DNA of 64,000 nt, from assembly GCA_020205615.1 (NCBI GenBank), contig CM035173.1, positions 29,790,293 to 29,854,292 of the forward strand. The letters are read 5' to 3'. Shown here piece by piece: positions 1 to 11,080 of the stretch. The notes beneath the pieces were generated by a model. That model was not told where the DNA came from. It worked only from the letters and a program-made list of their open reading frames with translations, and did not search any database. Positions within the stretch are counted from its first letter, which is position 1. Each line of letters starts with the position of its first letter. Made by a program: the position numbers and the translations under genes. The stretch comes from Panax quinquefolius (lineage: Eukaryota > Streptophyta > Magnoliopsida > Apiales > Araliaceae).

Positions 1-424
1 TTACAAGATTTGGGAAGAGAGGAAAGCTCAATCCACGATTTATCGGTCCATTTCAAATTCTTGACCGAGTAGGAAATGCACTTTATGTAACTCGCGTTAC
101 CTCCGAGTATGTCTCGTGTTCATAATGTGTTTCACATATCAGATTTTCAGAATATGTTTAAGACCCAACCACGTTATAGAGTTAGAACCCATTTAGATAG
201 CCAAGACTTAACGTATGAGGAGGTACTGTCAAAGATCTTGGATAGGAAGGAGCATGTCCCACGCTAAGAAAGGTCATACCACAAGTTAAAGTTTTGTGGA
301 GGAATCATGCTATGTAGAGAAATGACCGAATTAGAAATGTAAATGAAAGCGAGGTATCCTCACCTTTTCAAACACAGTGTACGTGACGTCAATTTCGAGG
401 ACGAAATTTCATAAGGAGGGAGGT
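1..424 (+). pseudogene. Ty3/gypsy polyprotein 3' end (element D)
   Basis: This is the last ~400 bases of a chromovirus pol gene, cut by the window edge. It reads in broken frames through the integrase C-terminal part (a stretch ending in the MSRVHNVFHIS-type motif near 100-140) and then the chromodomain-like tail ('DLTYEEV', 'ILDRKEHV', around 190-350). It matches element C at 10660-11046 almost base for base, with small indels. An in-frame stop follows the 'ILDRKEHVPR' stretch. A purine-rich polypurine tract (411-423) sits directly before the LTR. It is not a functional CDS. It shows that D had the same orientation and family as element C; the rest of D lies upstream of the window. Confidence 0.85.
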
Positions 425-3013
425 TGTAAGACCCCAACTTATTATTAATGAAATTTAATTTTCTCTATTTATTATTTTGAAATAAGAAGGGTTGATTTGA
501 TTAATGTGAATAGTTATGGGTAAAATACGCAAATATTTCAAAATTAGCAAGTGGTTATAAAATATTCATTGTTGTTTGGGAATATTCGTTTGGTCGTGGA
601 ATATTCTTACATGTCAGGGGAATATTCGCATTTACCAAGTAGCAGTATTTTGTGGGCCCCATAACTGAAAGCGATCGGATGAAGAAAATGACAAATATAA
701 GTGGTTTAAAAATAACGGCGTAGTTATTCACCAATTAATCTTTAAAATACTCTCTATGGTTAAAACACGAGAAGCACACCAGATTGCACCAATTATTGAT
801 TCTTACGTAAGAAGGCACTACTTAATAATGGTTACAGTAATTATCGCTCAAAGATTTTATCGATTTAATAATTCATTGCGTTGATATTTTATATTGTCAT
901 TGTTTCAATAATTGTCATTACACGAAGATTTTTCATTATCGATGCAATAATTCATATTATCTAAATAATATTATTAGATAACATTATTGGCAATGTCTAG
1001 AAAGTTCTGCTCTGAGAGGTTTGGTCACCTAATCATGCGTGCAAAGAAGGAGAAATTTTATTGAAAGCCCCTTTCCTGAACCGCCCCTTGTCAATATTGT
1101 GATTCTCATAATATTATTTGTGAATAATTAATTATTGATTCATATGATGAGGAAAATATTGATTTTATGTGGATATAGATGGAGAAAATTTTAATGTGAC
1201 AATTGTTGAAAATTAAAATTTTATCTTTTTCGATAAAGATAATTCATTTAAATGTATTATTATATTTTAATAATATAATAATGGTGATATTTTTACAACG
1301 AATGTGGGATATATGAGTATACGAGGAGGAAGAGTATTTTTGTTGTAATAAATGTTTAAAACATGTTAAACATGTCTGGACCCCATTTATCGAATCGAAA
1401 TTTGATTATAGCTTATAAAATCGCCTGCTTGTGGATTTCGGACCAATTTCGTTTGGAATTTGGAAAACTTTCTTCTCGCAAAGTTGTAGAGAATTGAATT
1501 TCCTATAAAAAAAGTCGCAAGATTCAATTTTCTGATAAAAGGGCTATTTATTATGAATTATCAAGTTCAAGTTCAAATAATTAATTTTTGGAAGTTTAAA
1601 ATATTTTAATTATAAAAACGTTTTTTACATTGTTGGGACTCATTTAACATGTGTTAAGATTGCTGATTTCAGATGCTAAGTGTATGTAGAGAATTTGTAA
1701 TATATATAATATTATTATATTAAATTTTCTCGCTTTGGTGTTTAAAGCAATTTCCTATAAATAGGGTCTTAGGTTAGAATTGAAAATCACACCGTAAACC
1801 GAAGTTTTCTCTATATTATCGAGCGTATTCTTGTGAGTATTTTGAGTATACTTTGAGTATTGCTATACGGCAAGTTCAAGTCATAACCTATATCCTGTTT
1901 TCAACTAGTAAGCACTGCCTTCGAGGTAAGGATATTATTTTTTCAGAATGATATTATTTCTTCAATATCATTATGTTGAAATATTGATCTCAAGTTTTAT
2001 CAAATTTGGAACTTTTGGTGTTGAGTTATTATTCACGATACTAAGACTATTCACGATACGACACTATTCACTTAATACTAAGACTATTCATCGAAAAATA
2101 AAAAATTTTCTTTTTCGTCTAAAATATCTATTCGATACTAGCTTTGATCAGATCCATGTTTTGATCATTCTTGAATTTTACACCACCGTGATTATTTTTG
2201 AGGTATTTTTGGACGTGGATAAAACAAAGTACGAATCCTTAATCCTTAATCCTCGTCATTTTGTTTCACCGGGATTCGCTTTTTTAAAATATTTTTCATC
2301 ATCTTCGCCTTAAATGATGATATTATGGAATATCTTTGGCCCGTAGTGCAAAAGATGAATGATTTTCAAGAATATCTTTGGCCCAGAGTGCAAAGATGAA
2401 CAAAGTGTTTAGATGAAACACGACTAATCGATGAATATCTTCGGCCTCAGTAGTGCAAAGATGAATATTTGATTCCGTATATATATCGATTGATGTTTAC
2501 AGGATAAAAGATAGATTTATGAACTTTTAAATTCATACAAGATAGATAGTAGTTTGCATTCTCTACTTAACTCTTCTAATGAATTATTATTTCAATTGCT
2601 AATATTGATTTAAAATTTATTGTCTATTGTATTCTATTAGATTTTTCCTGTCAAAGACTAACGATAATTTGTTGTATATTATCTTAGTCATAATAATCTT
2701 TATCGGGCTAGTTGAGCTCACCCTTTTCCTTTTTGTTCCATTTTTCTTCTCAAGAGGCGAGAATATAAGAAAGTACGTAGCCTGGGTATGGAATGAAAGT
2801 TCTAGAGAGAGTTGTTTAGTAGTCCTCACCATTTTTGTAAAATAATGTATCAATAAATGTGATGAGAATTTATTTGAGTATAGATATTGTCTGAAGATAA
2901 TATTTGTATTCAAACTCACGCTTTTATCGTTGTAATAATAAAGTTGTAGTTGTTTCGCATTCATGTATCGACAACTCGTAATGGGTGATGTATACCTATT
3001 TTGGGGCGCCACA
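425..3013 (+). repeat. 3' LTR of gypsy element D
   Basis: This LTR starts TGTAAGACCCC and ends in CACA, preceded by a polypurine tract. It is ~2.59 kb and aligns along its whole length with both LTRs of element C. It has a TATA box (TATAAATA, 1756-1763) in mid-LTR, giving a U3 of ~1.3 kb and an R-U5 of similar size. Short internal repeats built on 'GAATATCTTTGGCCC...GTGCAAAGATGAA' lie at 2310-2470. The bases after it (TCATA, 3014-3018) would be the target duplication, but the partner lies outside the window. D is inserted in the reverse LTR A. Confidence 0.88.
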
Positions 3014-3067
3014 TCATAAGATCTTCATCTATACCTCCATTTTTAATTTAGTTATGCAAGTATTATC
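3014..3067 (-). repeat. Fragment of reverse gypsy LTR A
   Basis: Read on the minus strand, this 54-bp piece matches 19187-19240 of element E's left LTR ('ACTTGCATGACTAAATTAAA' region). It continues LTR A exactly where A stops at 15914, so it is the part of A left between two insertions (D on the left, B on the right). TTATC at 3063-3067 is the left copy of B's target duplication. Confidence 0.75.
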
Positions 3068-3628
3068 TCATGACGCCCAAAATAGGTATACATCACCCAT
3101 CTTGGGTGGCTAAATACATGGTAAGTCTTGAATACTAATACAAACTTAATTATACAACATGAGCCGAGAGTTTTTACACCTAATATTGTCATCTAGACAT
3201 ATATCCAAACTCAAATAGAGTCCTCATTATATTTATTGGCACACTATTTTATGTATCAGTGAAGACTACTATAACACCATCTCGCCATCACCCGCTTCCC
3301 GACTAGTTCCTTACCACGCTTCTCATTTTCCTCAAGAGAACAATGGAAGTAAAAGGTGAGCTCAATTAGCCCAAAGATTTAAATATTATGACTAAGATAA
3401 TGCGTAATAAGTTATCATTAGCCTTCAACAATGTTAAACCGATAAATATTAATGTATAACAAGTTTAACTACAAATGAACAAGCAATCCAATAGAAAAGT
3501 CAAGTAGAGTAAAGATATCTACTATCTTCTATGATTTAAAAAGTTTATCATTAACTTTATTGCTAGGACTCAGCTTAATAAATAAATCACATCATCGAAT
3601 CATCCCTGCACTACGGGTCAAGGATATT
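3068..3628 (-). repeat. Solo LTR B, 3' part (reverse)
   Basis: This is the reverse complement of the end of a gypsy LTR: the plus strand opens with 'TGACGCCCAAAATAGGTATA', the mirror of the family's terminal 'TATACCTATTTTGGGGGCGTCA'. It stops at ATATT (3624-3628), where element C is inserted, and the same LTR resumes at 13779. Together the two parts make ~2.7 kb, a normal length for the family. No internal region of its own is attached, so B is a solo LTR left by LTR-LTR recombination. Confidence 0.8.
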
Positions 3629-6322
3629 TGTAAGACCCCAACTTATTATTAATGAAATTTAATTTTCTCTATTTATTATTTTGAAATAGTAAGGGTTGAT
3701 TTGATTAATGTGGATAGTTAGGGGTAAAATGCGCAAATATTTCAAAATAAGCAAGTGGTTATAAAATATTCATTGTTATCTGAGAATATTCGCTTCGTCG
3801 GGGAATATTCGCATCGACTGCAATATTCGTATTTACCACCATGTGTGGGCCCCATAACTAAAAAAGCGATCGGATGAAGAAAACGACAAATATAAGTTGT
3901 TTAAAAAATAACTACAGAATTGTTACCGATAATAATCGTTAAAATACCCGTGGTTAAAAACACGAAGAAGCTACCAGATTGCACCAATTATCGATTCTTA
4001 CGTAAGAAGGCACTACTCAATAATGGTTACGTAAATTACCGCTCAAAGATTTTATCGAGTTAATAATTGTCATGCGCTGATATTTTATATTGTCATTGTT
4101 TCAATAATTGTCATTACACAAGATTTTCATTATCGGGCAATAATTCATATTATCCTAATAATATTATTAGATAACATTATTGGCAATGTCTAGAAAGTTC
4201 TCGCTCAAGGAGAGGTTTGGTCACCTAATCATTACACCAGAAGAAGAAATTCTTATCGAAAGCCCCCTCTATCCCGAGAACCGCCTCGTCACAATAATGT
4301 GATTCTGTAATATTATTTATGAATAATTAATTATTGATTTATATGATGAGGAAAATATTGATTTTATGAGGATATAGATGGAGAAAATTTTAATGTGACA
4401 ATTGTTGAAAATTAATATTTTATCTTTTTCCGATAAAATAATTCATTTAAATATATTATTTTAATAATATATTAACGATGATATTTTTTTACAATGAATG
4501 TGGGATATATGAGTATATGAGGAGGAAGAGTATTTTGTGGCATTAAATGTTTAACACATGTTTTGTGTGTCAGTGGACACAATTATCGACCAAATTTGAT
4601 TATAAATGTAAAATCGCCCGCTTGTGGATTTCTTGGCCAATTTCTATTTAGAATTTGGGAAAAACTTTCTTCTCGCAAAGTTGTAGAGAATTGAATTTCC
4701 TATAAAAACTCAAGCGAGATTCAATTTTTCCGATGAAAGGGCTATTTATTATGAATTATCAAGTTCAAGTTCCAAAATAATTAATTTTTGGGAGTTTTAG
4801 TTAATTATTTTGAGAAAACGTTTTTTGCAACTAAGTTGGCCTCATGTGTGATTCAAATGGGCTGAGATCAGTTGTCTTCATGGGCTAAAGAAAATGTGAA
4901 AATATATTAATATTATATTCAATTTTCTACTTTGTGTTCTAAGCATTTTCCTATAAATAGGTGCTTAGGTTAGAATTGAAAACACACCGTAAAACCCAAG
5001 TTTCTCTATTTCTCTCTCAATATATTGAGCGTATTCTTGTGAGTATACTTTGAGTATTGTTAGACGCAAGTAAGTTCCTTCAAAGACTATACCCGTGATT
5101 CCAAATTAGAAGTACTAATCTTTCGAGGTAAGGGATGTTATTTTCTTCTCAAATGATATTATTTCTTCAATATCATTATCGTCAAATATTGGTCGAACTT
5201 TTTATCAAATTTGGAACTTTTTCATGTCGGGATTACTATTCATGAGTTACTATTCACGAAGTTACTATTCACGAGTTACTATTCACGAAGTTACTATTCA
5301 CGAAAGTACTATTCATAAAGCGTGAAGATGTTTTTTGTGGAATTTCTATCTTTTGGTGTCTGAGTTACTATTCACGATACTTGACTATTCACGATACTTT
5401 ATTCACCAAAAAAATAAAATTTCTTCTTTTTGTCCAAAATATCTATTCGGATACTAGCTTTGATCAGATCCATGTTTTGATCATTCTTGAATTTTACACC
5501 ACTATGATTATTTTTGAGGTATTTTTGAACATGGATAAAACAAAGTACGAATCCTTAATCCTTAATCCTTGCTCATTTTGTTTCAATCGGATTCGCTTTT
5601 TAAAAAATATTTTTCATCATCCTCGCCTTTTAAATGATGATATTATTGAATATCTTCGGCCCAGTAGTGCAAAGATGAATGATTTTTCAAGAATATCTTT
5701 GGGTCAGAGTAAAGATGAACAGTGTTTAGATGAACACGACTAACTAATGAATATCTTCGGCTCAGAGTGCAAAGATGAATATTTGATTCCGTATGTATAT
5801 CGATTGATGTTACAGGATAAAAGATAGACGATGAACTTTTAAATTCATACATGTAAGATAGTAGTTTGCATTCTCTACTTAACTCTTCTAATGAATTATT
5901 ATTTCATCATGAATATTGATTTAAAATTTGTTGTCTATCAGATTCTATTAGATTTTTCCCCGTCAAGACTAACGATAATTTGTTGTATATTATCTTAGTC
6001 ATAATATTCTTTATCGGGCTAGTTGAGCTCACCCTTTCCTTTTTGTTCCATTTTTCTTCTCGTGAGGCGAGAATATAAATGAGTACGTAGCCTGGGGTAT
6101 GGAATGAAGGTTTTAGAAAGGATTGTTTAGTAGTCCTCACCATTTTTGTAAAATAATGTATCAATAAATGTGATGAGGATTTATTTGAGTATAGATATTG
6201 TCTGAAGATAATATTTGTATTCAAACTCACGCTTTCTTCATTGTAATAATAAAGTTGTAGTTGTTTCATATCATGTATTGACAACTCGTAATAGGTGATG
6301 TATACCTATTTTTGGGGCCACA
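3629..6322 (+). repeat. 5' LTR of element C
   Basis: The LTR runs from TGTAAGACCCC to GGCCACA, 2694 bp, nearly the same length as its partner (2698 bp). It includes a TATA box at 4952-4959. A cluster of 13-14-bp direct repeats ('GAGTTACTATTCAC' type) lies at 5240-5330, and 40-50-bp repeats around 'GCAAAGATGAAT' lie at 5640-5790. The terminal CACA is followed by AT and then the primer-binding site. Confidence 0.9.
4952..4959 (+). promoter_or_regulatory. LTR promoter TATA box (element C)
   Basis: TATAAATA in the context 'TTTTCCTATAAATAGG' is kept at the same place in every LTR of the family here: 1756, 12399, 19444, 24952, and 14818-14825 in reverse. This conservation against a noisy background supports it as the core promoter. 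Transcription would begin about 30 bp downstream and leave a leader of ~1.3 kb before the primer site. Confidence 0.7.
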
Positions 6323-6324
6323 AT

Positions 6325-6340
6325 TGGTATCGTAGCTAGG
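6325..6340 (+). other. Primer-binding site, tRNA-iMet type
   Basis: TGGTATCGTAGCTAGG lies two bases after the 5' LTR. It is a decayed form of the common plant primer site TGGTATCAGAGCCA, complementary to the 3' end of initiator tRNA-Met. The match is by eye and two or three positions differ. Confidence 0.75.
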
Positions 6341-6639
6341 ATACGATCTCCAAGCGAGATCGGGGAATAGAACTAGAGGGAGAGACGAGTAAATCCTTCG
6401 CTAAAGGTGTCCTACCAAAGCTTATTTTTTTAGTTGGTCAAGATATAAGGATATTATGTGATATATTGGTTTCCTTAATTAACCCTTGTTTTACGACAAT
6501 GATTTGAGAATGTCGAATCGAGAATATTAACAATGGAAATGAGACCGTGGAGACCTTTAGACTCACCAACGAGGAGAACGTAACAGCCGGCAATGTTCCT
6601 CCCGTGAACAACACCACCGAGCGCAGATGATGAACGAGG

Positions 6640-9600
6640 GATGCTTGAGAAGCTTTTTTGCAGCTCATGCAAAATCGCATTTAGGAGACTCGTGTTCAAA
6701 ATACAGAGAGAAATGATAGCAATTCACGGGTTGTCACAAATGCAAGCGCTTCAAAGAGTCAGGACCACCAAATTTAAGGGAAAGCCGATCCGATCACGGC
6801 GGAAACACGGGTCAAACAAATTACCAAGATATTCGATGTCTTGGGATGCACGGAGAATGAGAGGTTCCATTCGCCACTTTTATGTTCCGTGGCGAAAGGC
6901 GACCATCGGTGGGAGTCTCGTGAAGCGCACCCATCCAAATTAAGACTCAAAGATGTCTTGGGAAACGCTTTCAGAAACTATTTAATGACAAATACTTTCC
7001 TCGAAAGTGTTCATTATATGAAGAAGTGGAGTTCATCGATTAGAAAGCAAAACAACACGATTTGTGTCTCAAAGACGAGGCAAAGTTTGCGAGAGTTATC
7101 CAGGTGCTTGCACCTCATTTGGTGGAGAATGAGGAACGATGACGCGGATGTTTCTTAGAGGTTTGAAACCCCAGATACGCCAAGATCTCATTTCTCATAA
7201 ACTTTCTCTCTATTCGGATGTTGTAAAAATGGGCTCAATTATTAGAAATGAGATAACGAGTACGGCCAACCGAGGGACCACAACCGTGATCGTACTGTAG
7301 ATAAGCGAAATAATGTAATAATGATAACCAAATGGAGAAAGAAACAGACCGACAAAATGGTAACCACTCGGTGGTAATCATGGCCATGAAAATAGAAGAA
7401 GCGAGTCGAGGAGATTTTAAAAAGAGGAGATTTAACAACGACCATATGAAGACGACATTGATGTCGGCAAGAAGAATCGGTTCTAAGGAGGAGAACGACC
7501 ACCCCATTATATGCTATAAATGCGGAAAGAGGGACATATCACCAAACCGCCCACAACAATTCAAGGTATGCTATAATTGTGGAAAGGAAGGACATATCGC
7601 CGAGATCAGACGGAGAATAAACCTAGTTCAATGGGACGGTGACTCAAAAGATCGTCCCGTAAAAGTCAAAGTCAACGATTCCGGAAGAGCGTTTGTCAGG
7701 ACCGGTCAAAATGCGAGGAACCCAAACGAGGTGATCACGGTAAGCTATTTATAAATTCTTGCGAAGTTTATACCTTACTTGATACCTAAGCTACCCATTC
7801 ATTTATCTCTCCTACTTGTGCTCAACGCTTAAACTCGACTCGAGAAATTAGACTTTGACCTATCTCGTGGAAACTCCGTTAGAAAAACTTTCATCACATC
7901 CACCGCTTATAAATCTTGTTTGATTCAAGTTGGCACCATTACCTTACCCGTTGACCTTATCTCTTTAAAGATACTTGCTTTTGATGTGATTTTAGGGGAT
8001 TGATTGGTTAACTACTCATCATGCCAAAATTGATTGTTTTCGTAAGGTCATTAGTTTTCATATTCCTAACCAACCTCATTGTATGTAATTCAAGCAACTA
8101 AACCATTAAAATCAATCACCGCCATATCTAATCATAAAGCTATTCGCTTATCAAAAACGGATGTCAAGCTTTCTTAGCCCATGTTATGGATTTGAATAAA
8201 GACACGCCAAATTTGAATAATATTCCTGTTGTTATTGACTTTCCGACGATTTCAAAGAACTTTCCTGGCTACCCCGTAACGTGAAGTTGAATTCTTTATT
8301 GATCTTGAACCCGCACAAAGCCCATTTCTAAAACCCCATATCGAATGGCTCCTATTGAACTTCAGAGTTAAAGGTCCAACTACGAGAATTGTTGGACATC
8401 GGTTTCATTCGCCCCAAGACATCTCTTTGGGGTGCTCCTGCTTTATTTGTAAAGAAGAAGAAAGACGGAGTATGCGACTTTGATTGACTATCTGGAATCG
8501 AACCATGTCACCATCAAGAATAAGTATCCTCTACCTTGTATTGATGACTTGTTTGACTAGTTACAAGGGGCACAATTCTTTTCAAAATCGATCTTCGCTC
8601 GGATATCATCACCAAGATTAGAATCGAGGATATTCCAAAGACCGCCTTTAACTCCTGGATGGGCATTATGAATTCTTAGTCATGTCTTTCGGATCGACTA
8701 ATGCTCTCTGCGGCTTTCATGGATATGATGAACCGAGTATTCAAGGAATATTTGGATCAATTCGTTGTTGTCTTTTTATTGATGACATCCTTATATATTC
8801 CAAAAGTCGTGAAGATCATGAGCACCATTTGAAGTCGGGTACTCCAAAGGCTTCGTGAAAATAAACTATATGCCAAATTGAAGAAATGCGAGTTCGCTCG
8901 AGGAAGTAGCATTCCTTGGGCACGTGGTGTCAAACATGGAGTATCTCATTGATCCCATTAAGATTGAAGCAATACAAAGTTGGAGCAACCAAGTCGGTGA
9001 TCAAGTACGTAGCTTTTTGGGCTTAATTGGTTATTATCGAGATTCGTGGGAAGGGTTTTCTCGAATCGCTACTCCATTAACTCAAATAACTCCTAAGGAT
9101 ACAAAATTCGCTTGGAGTGAAGATCAGGAGAAGAGTTTCCAAGAGCTTAAGAGGAGACTTATTTCGACTGTTTCTAACAATACCATCCGGTTCTTGATGG
9201 ATTTGTTATCTCACAAATGATGCTTCGTGCAAAGGGTTAGGATGTGTTCTCATGCAACGTGGGAAAGTCATAGCTTATGCCTTGCGACAACTTAAAGAGT
9301 ATGAGAGGAATTATCCTACTCATGATCTAGAGTCAGCAAAGAATAAGCTTTCGCTTAAAGATATGGAGGCACTATCTATATGGGGAGAAAGTGGAGATAT
9401 ATTCGCACCATAAAAGCCTTAAATATTTCTTCACTCAAAAGAACTCAACACGCGGCAAACGACGCTGGCTCGAGCTATTGAAAGACTACGACCACACTAT
9501 TCAATACCATCCCGAAAATTAAACGAACGTGGTAAATTGACGCGTTGAGTAGAAGATCATATGCGTGAACGAAAAGTGCGATGATGTCAAGTATACGACA

Positions 9601-11046
9601 GAGCCAACTTTAATAGAAAAGTTAAGGTTGCTCAAGCCACCGACCCGAAATGATGCGTATGAAGAAGAAAGTACAAGAAGGAGCTATCCTAAGCGAGAAT
9701 CGATGAAGAAGGAATACTTCGAGTCCACTCTAGACTTTGTGTTCCTAACGACTGACGATTTGAAGTACAAGATTATGATGGAGGCACACACACACCATTT
9801 GCAATCCATCCTCGAAGTACTAAATGTATCGTGATCTTCTACATACATTTTGGTGGAACAATACGAAGAGAGAGATTGCAAAGTTTATCTCAATGTGTTT
9901 AACTTGTCAACGTGTAAAGGCGAGCATCTAAAGTTCTAAGGGTCCGTTGCTACCAATTGAGATTCCGAAATGGAAGTGGGAACACATTACCATGGATTTC
10001 AAGCATGGGTCTTCCTACGGTTTCTCGTGGCATCAATGCTATTTGGGTTATCATGATGATAGATTAACCAAGTCCGCTCATTTCTTTACCGACACGGAGA
10101 CTTATTCACTTGAACGCCTTGCTAGTATGTACGTGAATGAGATTGTGAGGTTGCATGGCATGCCCAGATCCATAGTTTCGAATCGTGACCCAAGATTCAC
10201 TTCAAGATTTTGGGTTAGCTTGCAAAAAAAGCTATGGGCACGGATTCACGATCTGGCTTCATACCATCCTCAAACGGACGGACAATCGAAAAGGACTATT
10301 CAAACTCTTGAAGATTTATTAAGACTCGTGGTCCTGCACTTCAAGGCGGTTGGATAAGTATTTACCATTAGGGAATTCTCCTACAACAACAAAGCTTATC
10401 GTGCAAGTATAGTGTGGCTCCATTTGAAGCATTATACGGACGAAAGTGTCGCTTCTCCAAGATGTTGGGACGAGGTGGGTGAAGCAACACCGTTGGGACC
10501 CGAAGTTAATACGTATGACTACTTTAAAAGATCCAAATGATTAGACAACGATACAAACAAAGACAAGATCGACAAAAGAGTTATGCGGATCTTCATCGAA
10601 AGGACGTGGAATTTAGTATAGGGGATCATGTATTGTCATGCGAGTTGCTCCATGGAAGGGAGTTACAAGATTTGGGAAGAGAGAAAGCTCAATCCACGAT
10701 TTATCGGTCCATTTCAAATTCTCGACCGAGTAGGAATGTAGCCTATCGACTCGCGTTACCTCCGAGTATGTCTCGTGTTCATAATGTGTTTCACATATCC
10801 GTATTTCAGAATATGTGAAAGACCCGAACCACGCTATAGAGTTAGAACCGGACGAGATAGCCAAGACTTAACGTATGAGGAGGTACCACCAAGATCTTGG
10901 ATAGAAGGAGCATGTCCTACGCAAGAAAGGGCATACCACAAGTTAAAGTTTTGTGGAGGAATCATGCTATAGAGGAAATGACCCGGGAATTGGAAACGGA
11001 AATGAAAGAGAGGTATCCTCACCTTTTCAAACACTGTACGTGACGC
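6640..11046 (+). pseudogene. Degenerate gypsy gag-pol (element C)
   Basis: This is a multi-frame relic. The gag capsid part is recognisable at ~6760-7200 ('IFDVLGCTENER', then 'CLHLIWW'). Two zinc knuckles follow at 7507-7610 ('CYKCGKR', 'CYNCGKEGHI'), each lacking a final Cys. A protease remnant ('LLDT..ATHSFI' type, with a stop) lies at ~7740-8000. RT covers ~8330-8910 ('[14 protein letters not shown]'), with the catalytic region in a shifted frame. RNase H is at ~9000-9560, the integrase HHCC zinc finger at ~9770-9930 and the integrase core at ~9950-10360 ('MDFKHGSS', 'VSNRDPRFTSRFW'). The C-terminal domain runs to ~11040. Numerous frameshifts and stops mean no protein is made. Confidence 0.88.
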
Positions 11047-11069
11047 CAATTTCGAGGACTAAATTTCAT

Positions 11070-11080
11070 AAGGAGGAGGT
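11070..11080 (+). other. Polypurine tract of element C
   Basis: AAGGAGGAGG(T) lies immediately before the 3' LTR, the usual plus-strand priming site. The same tract precedes the LTR of D (411-424), and a variant (AGAGTGGGAGA) precedes the right LTR of E at 24055-24067. Confidence 0.75.

Noticed and set aside
1948..2313. 121-aa ORF in the LTR of element D (with similar frames at 5381-5743)
   Set aside because: It lies inside an LTR, is broken in the other LTR copies, and has no recognisable domain or composition of a protein.
2617..3012. 131-aa minus-strand ORF at the LTR end (also 5907-6284)
   Set aside because: It is antisense to the LTR end; the frame is kept only by chance between two copies, and the sequence spans the terminal signals of the LTR.
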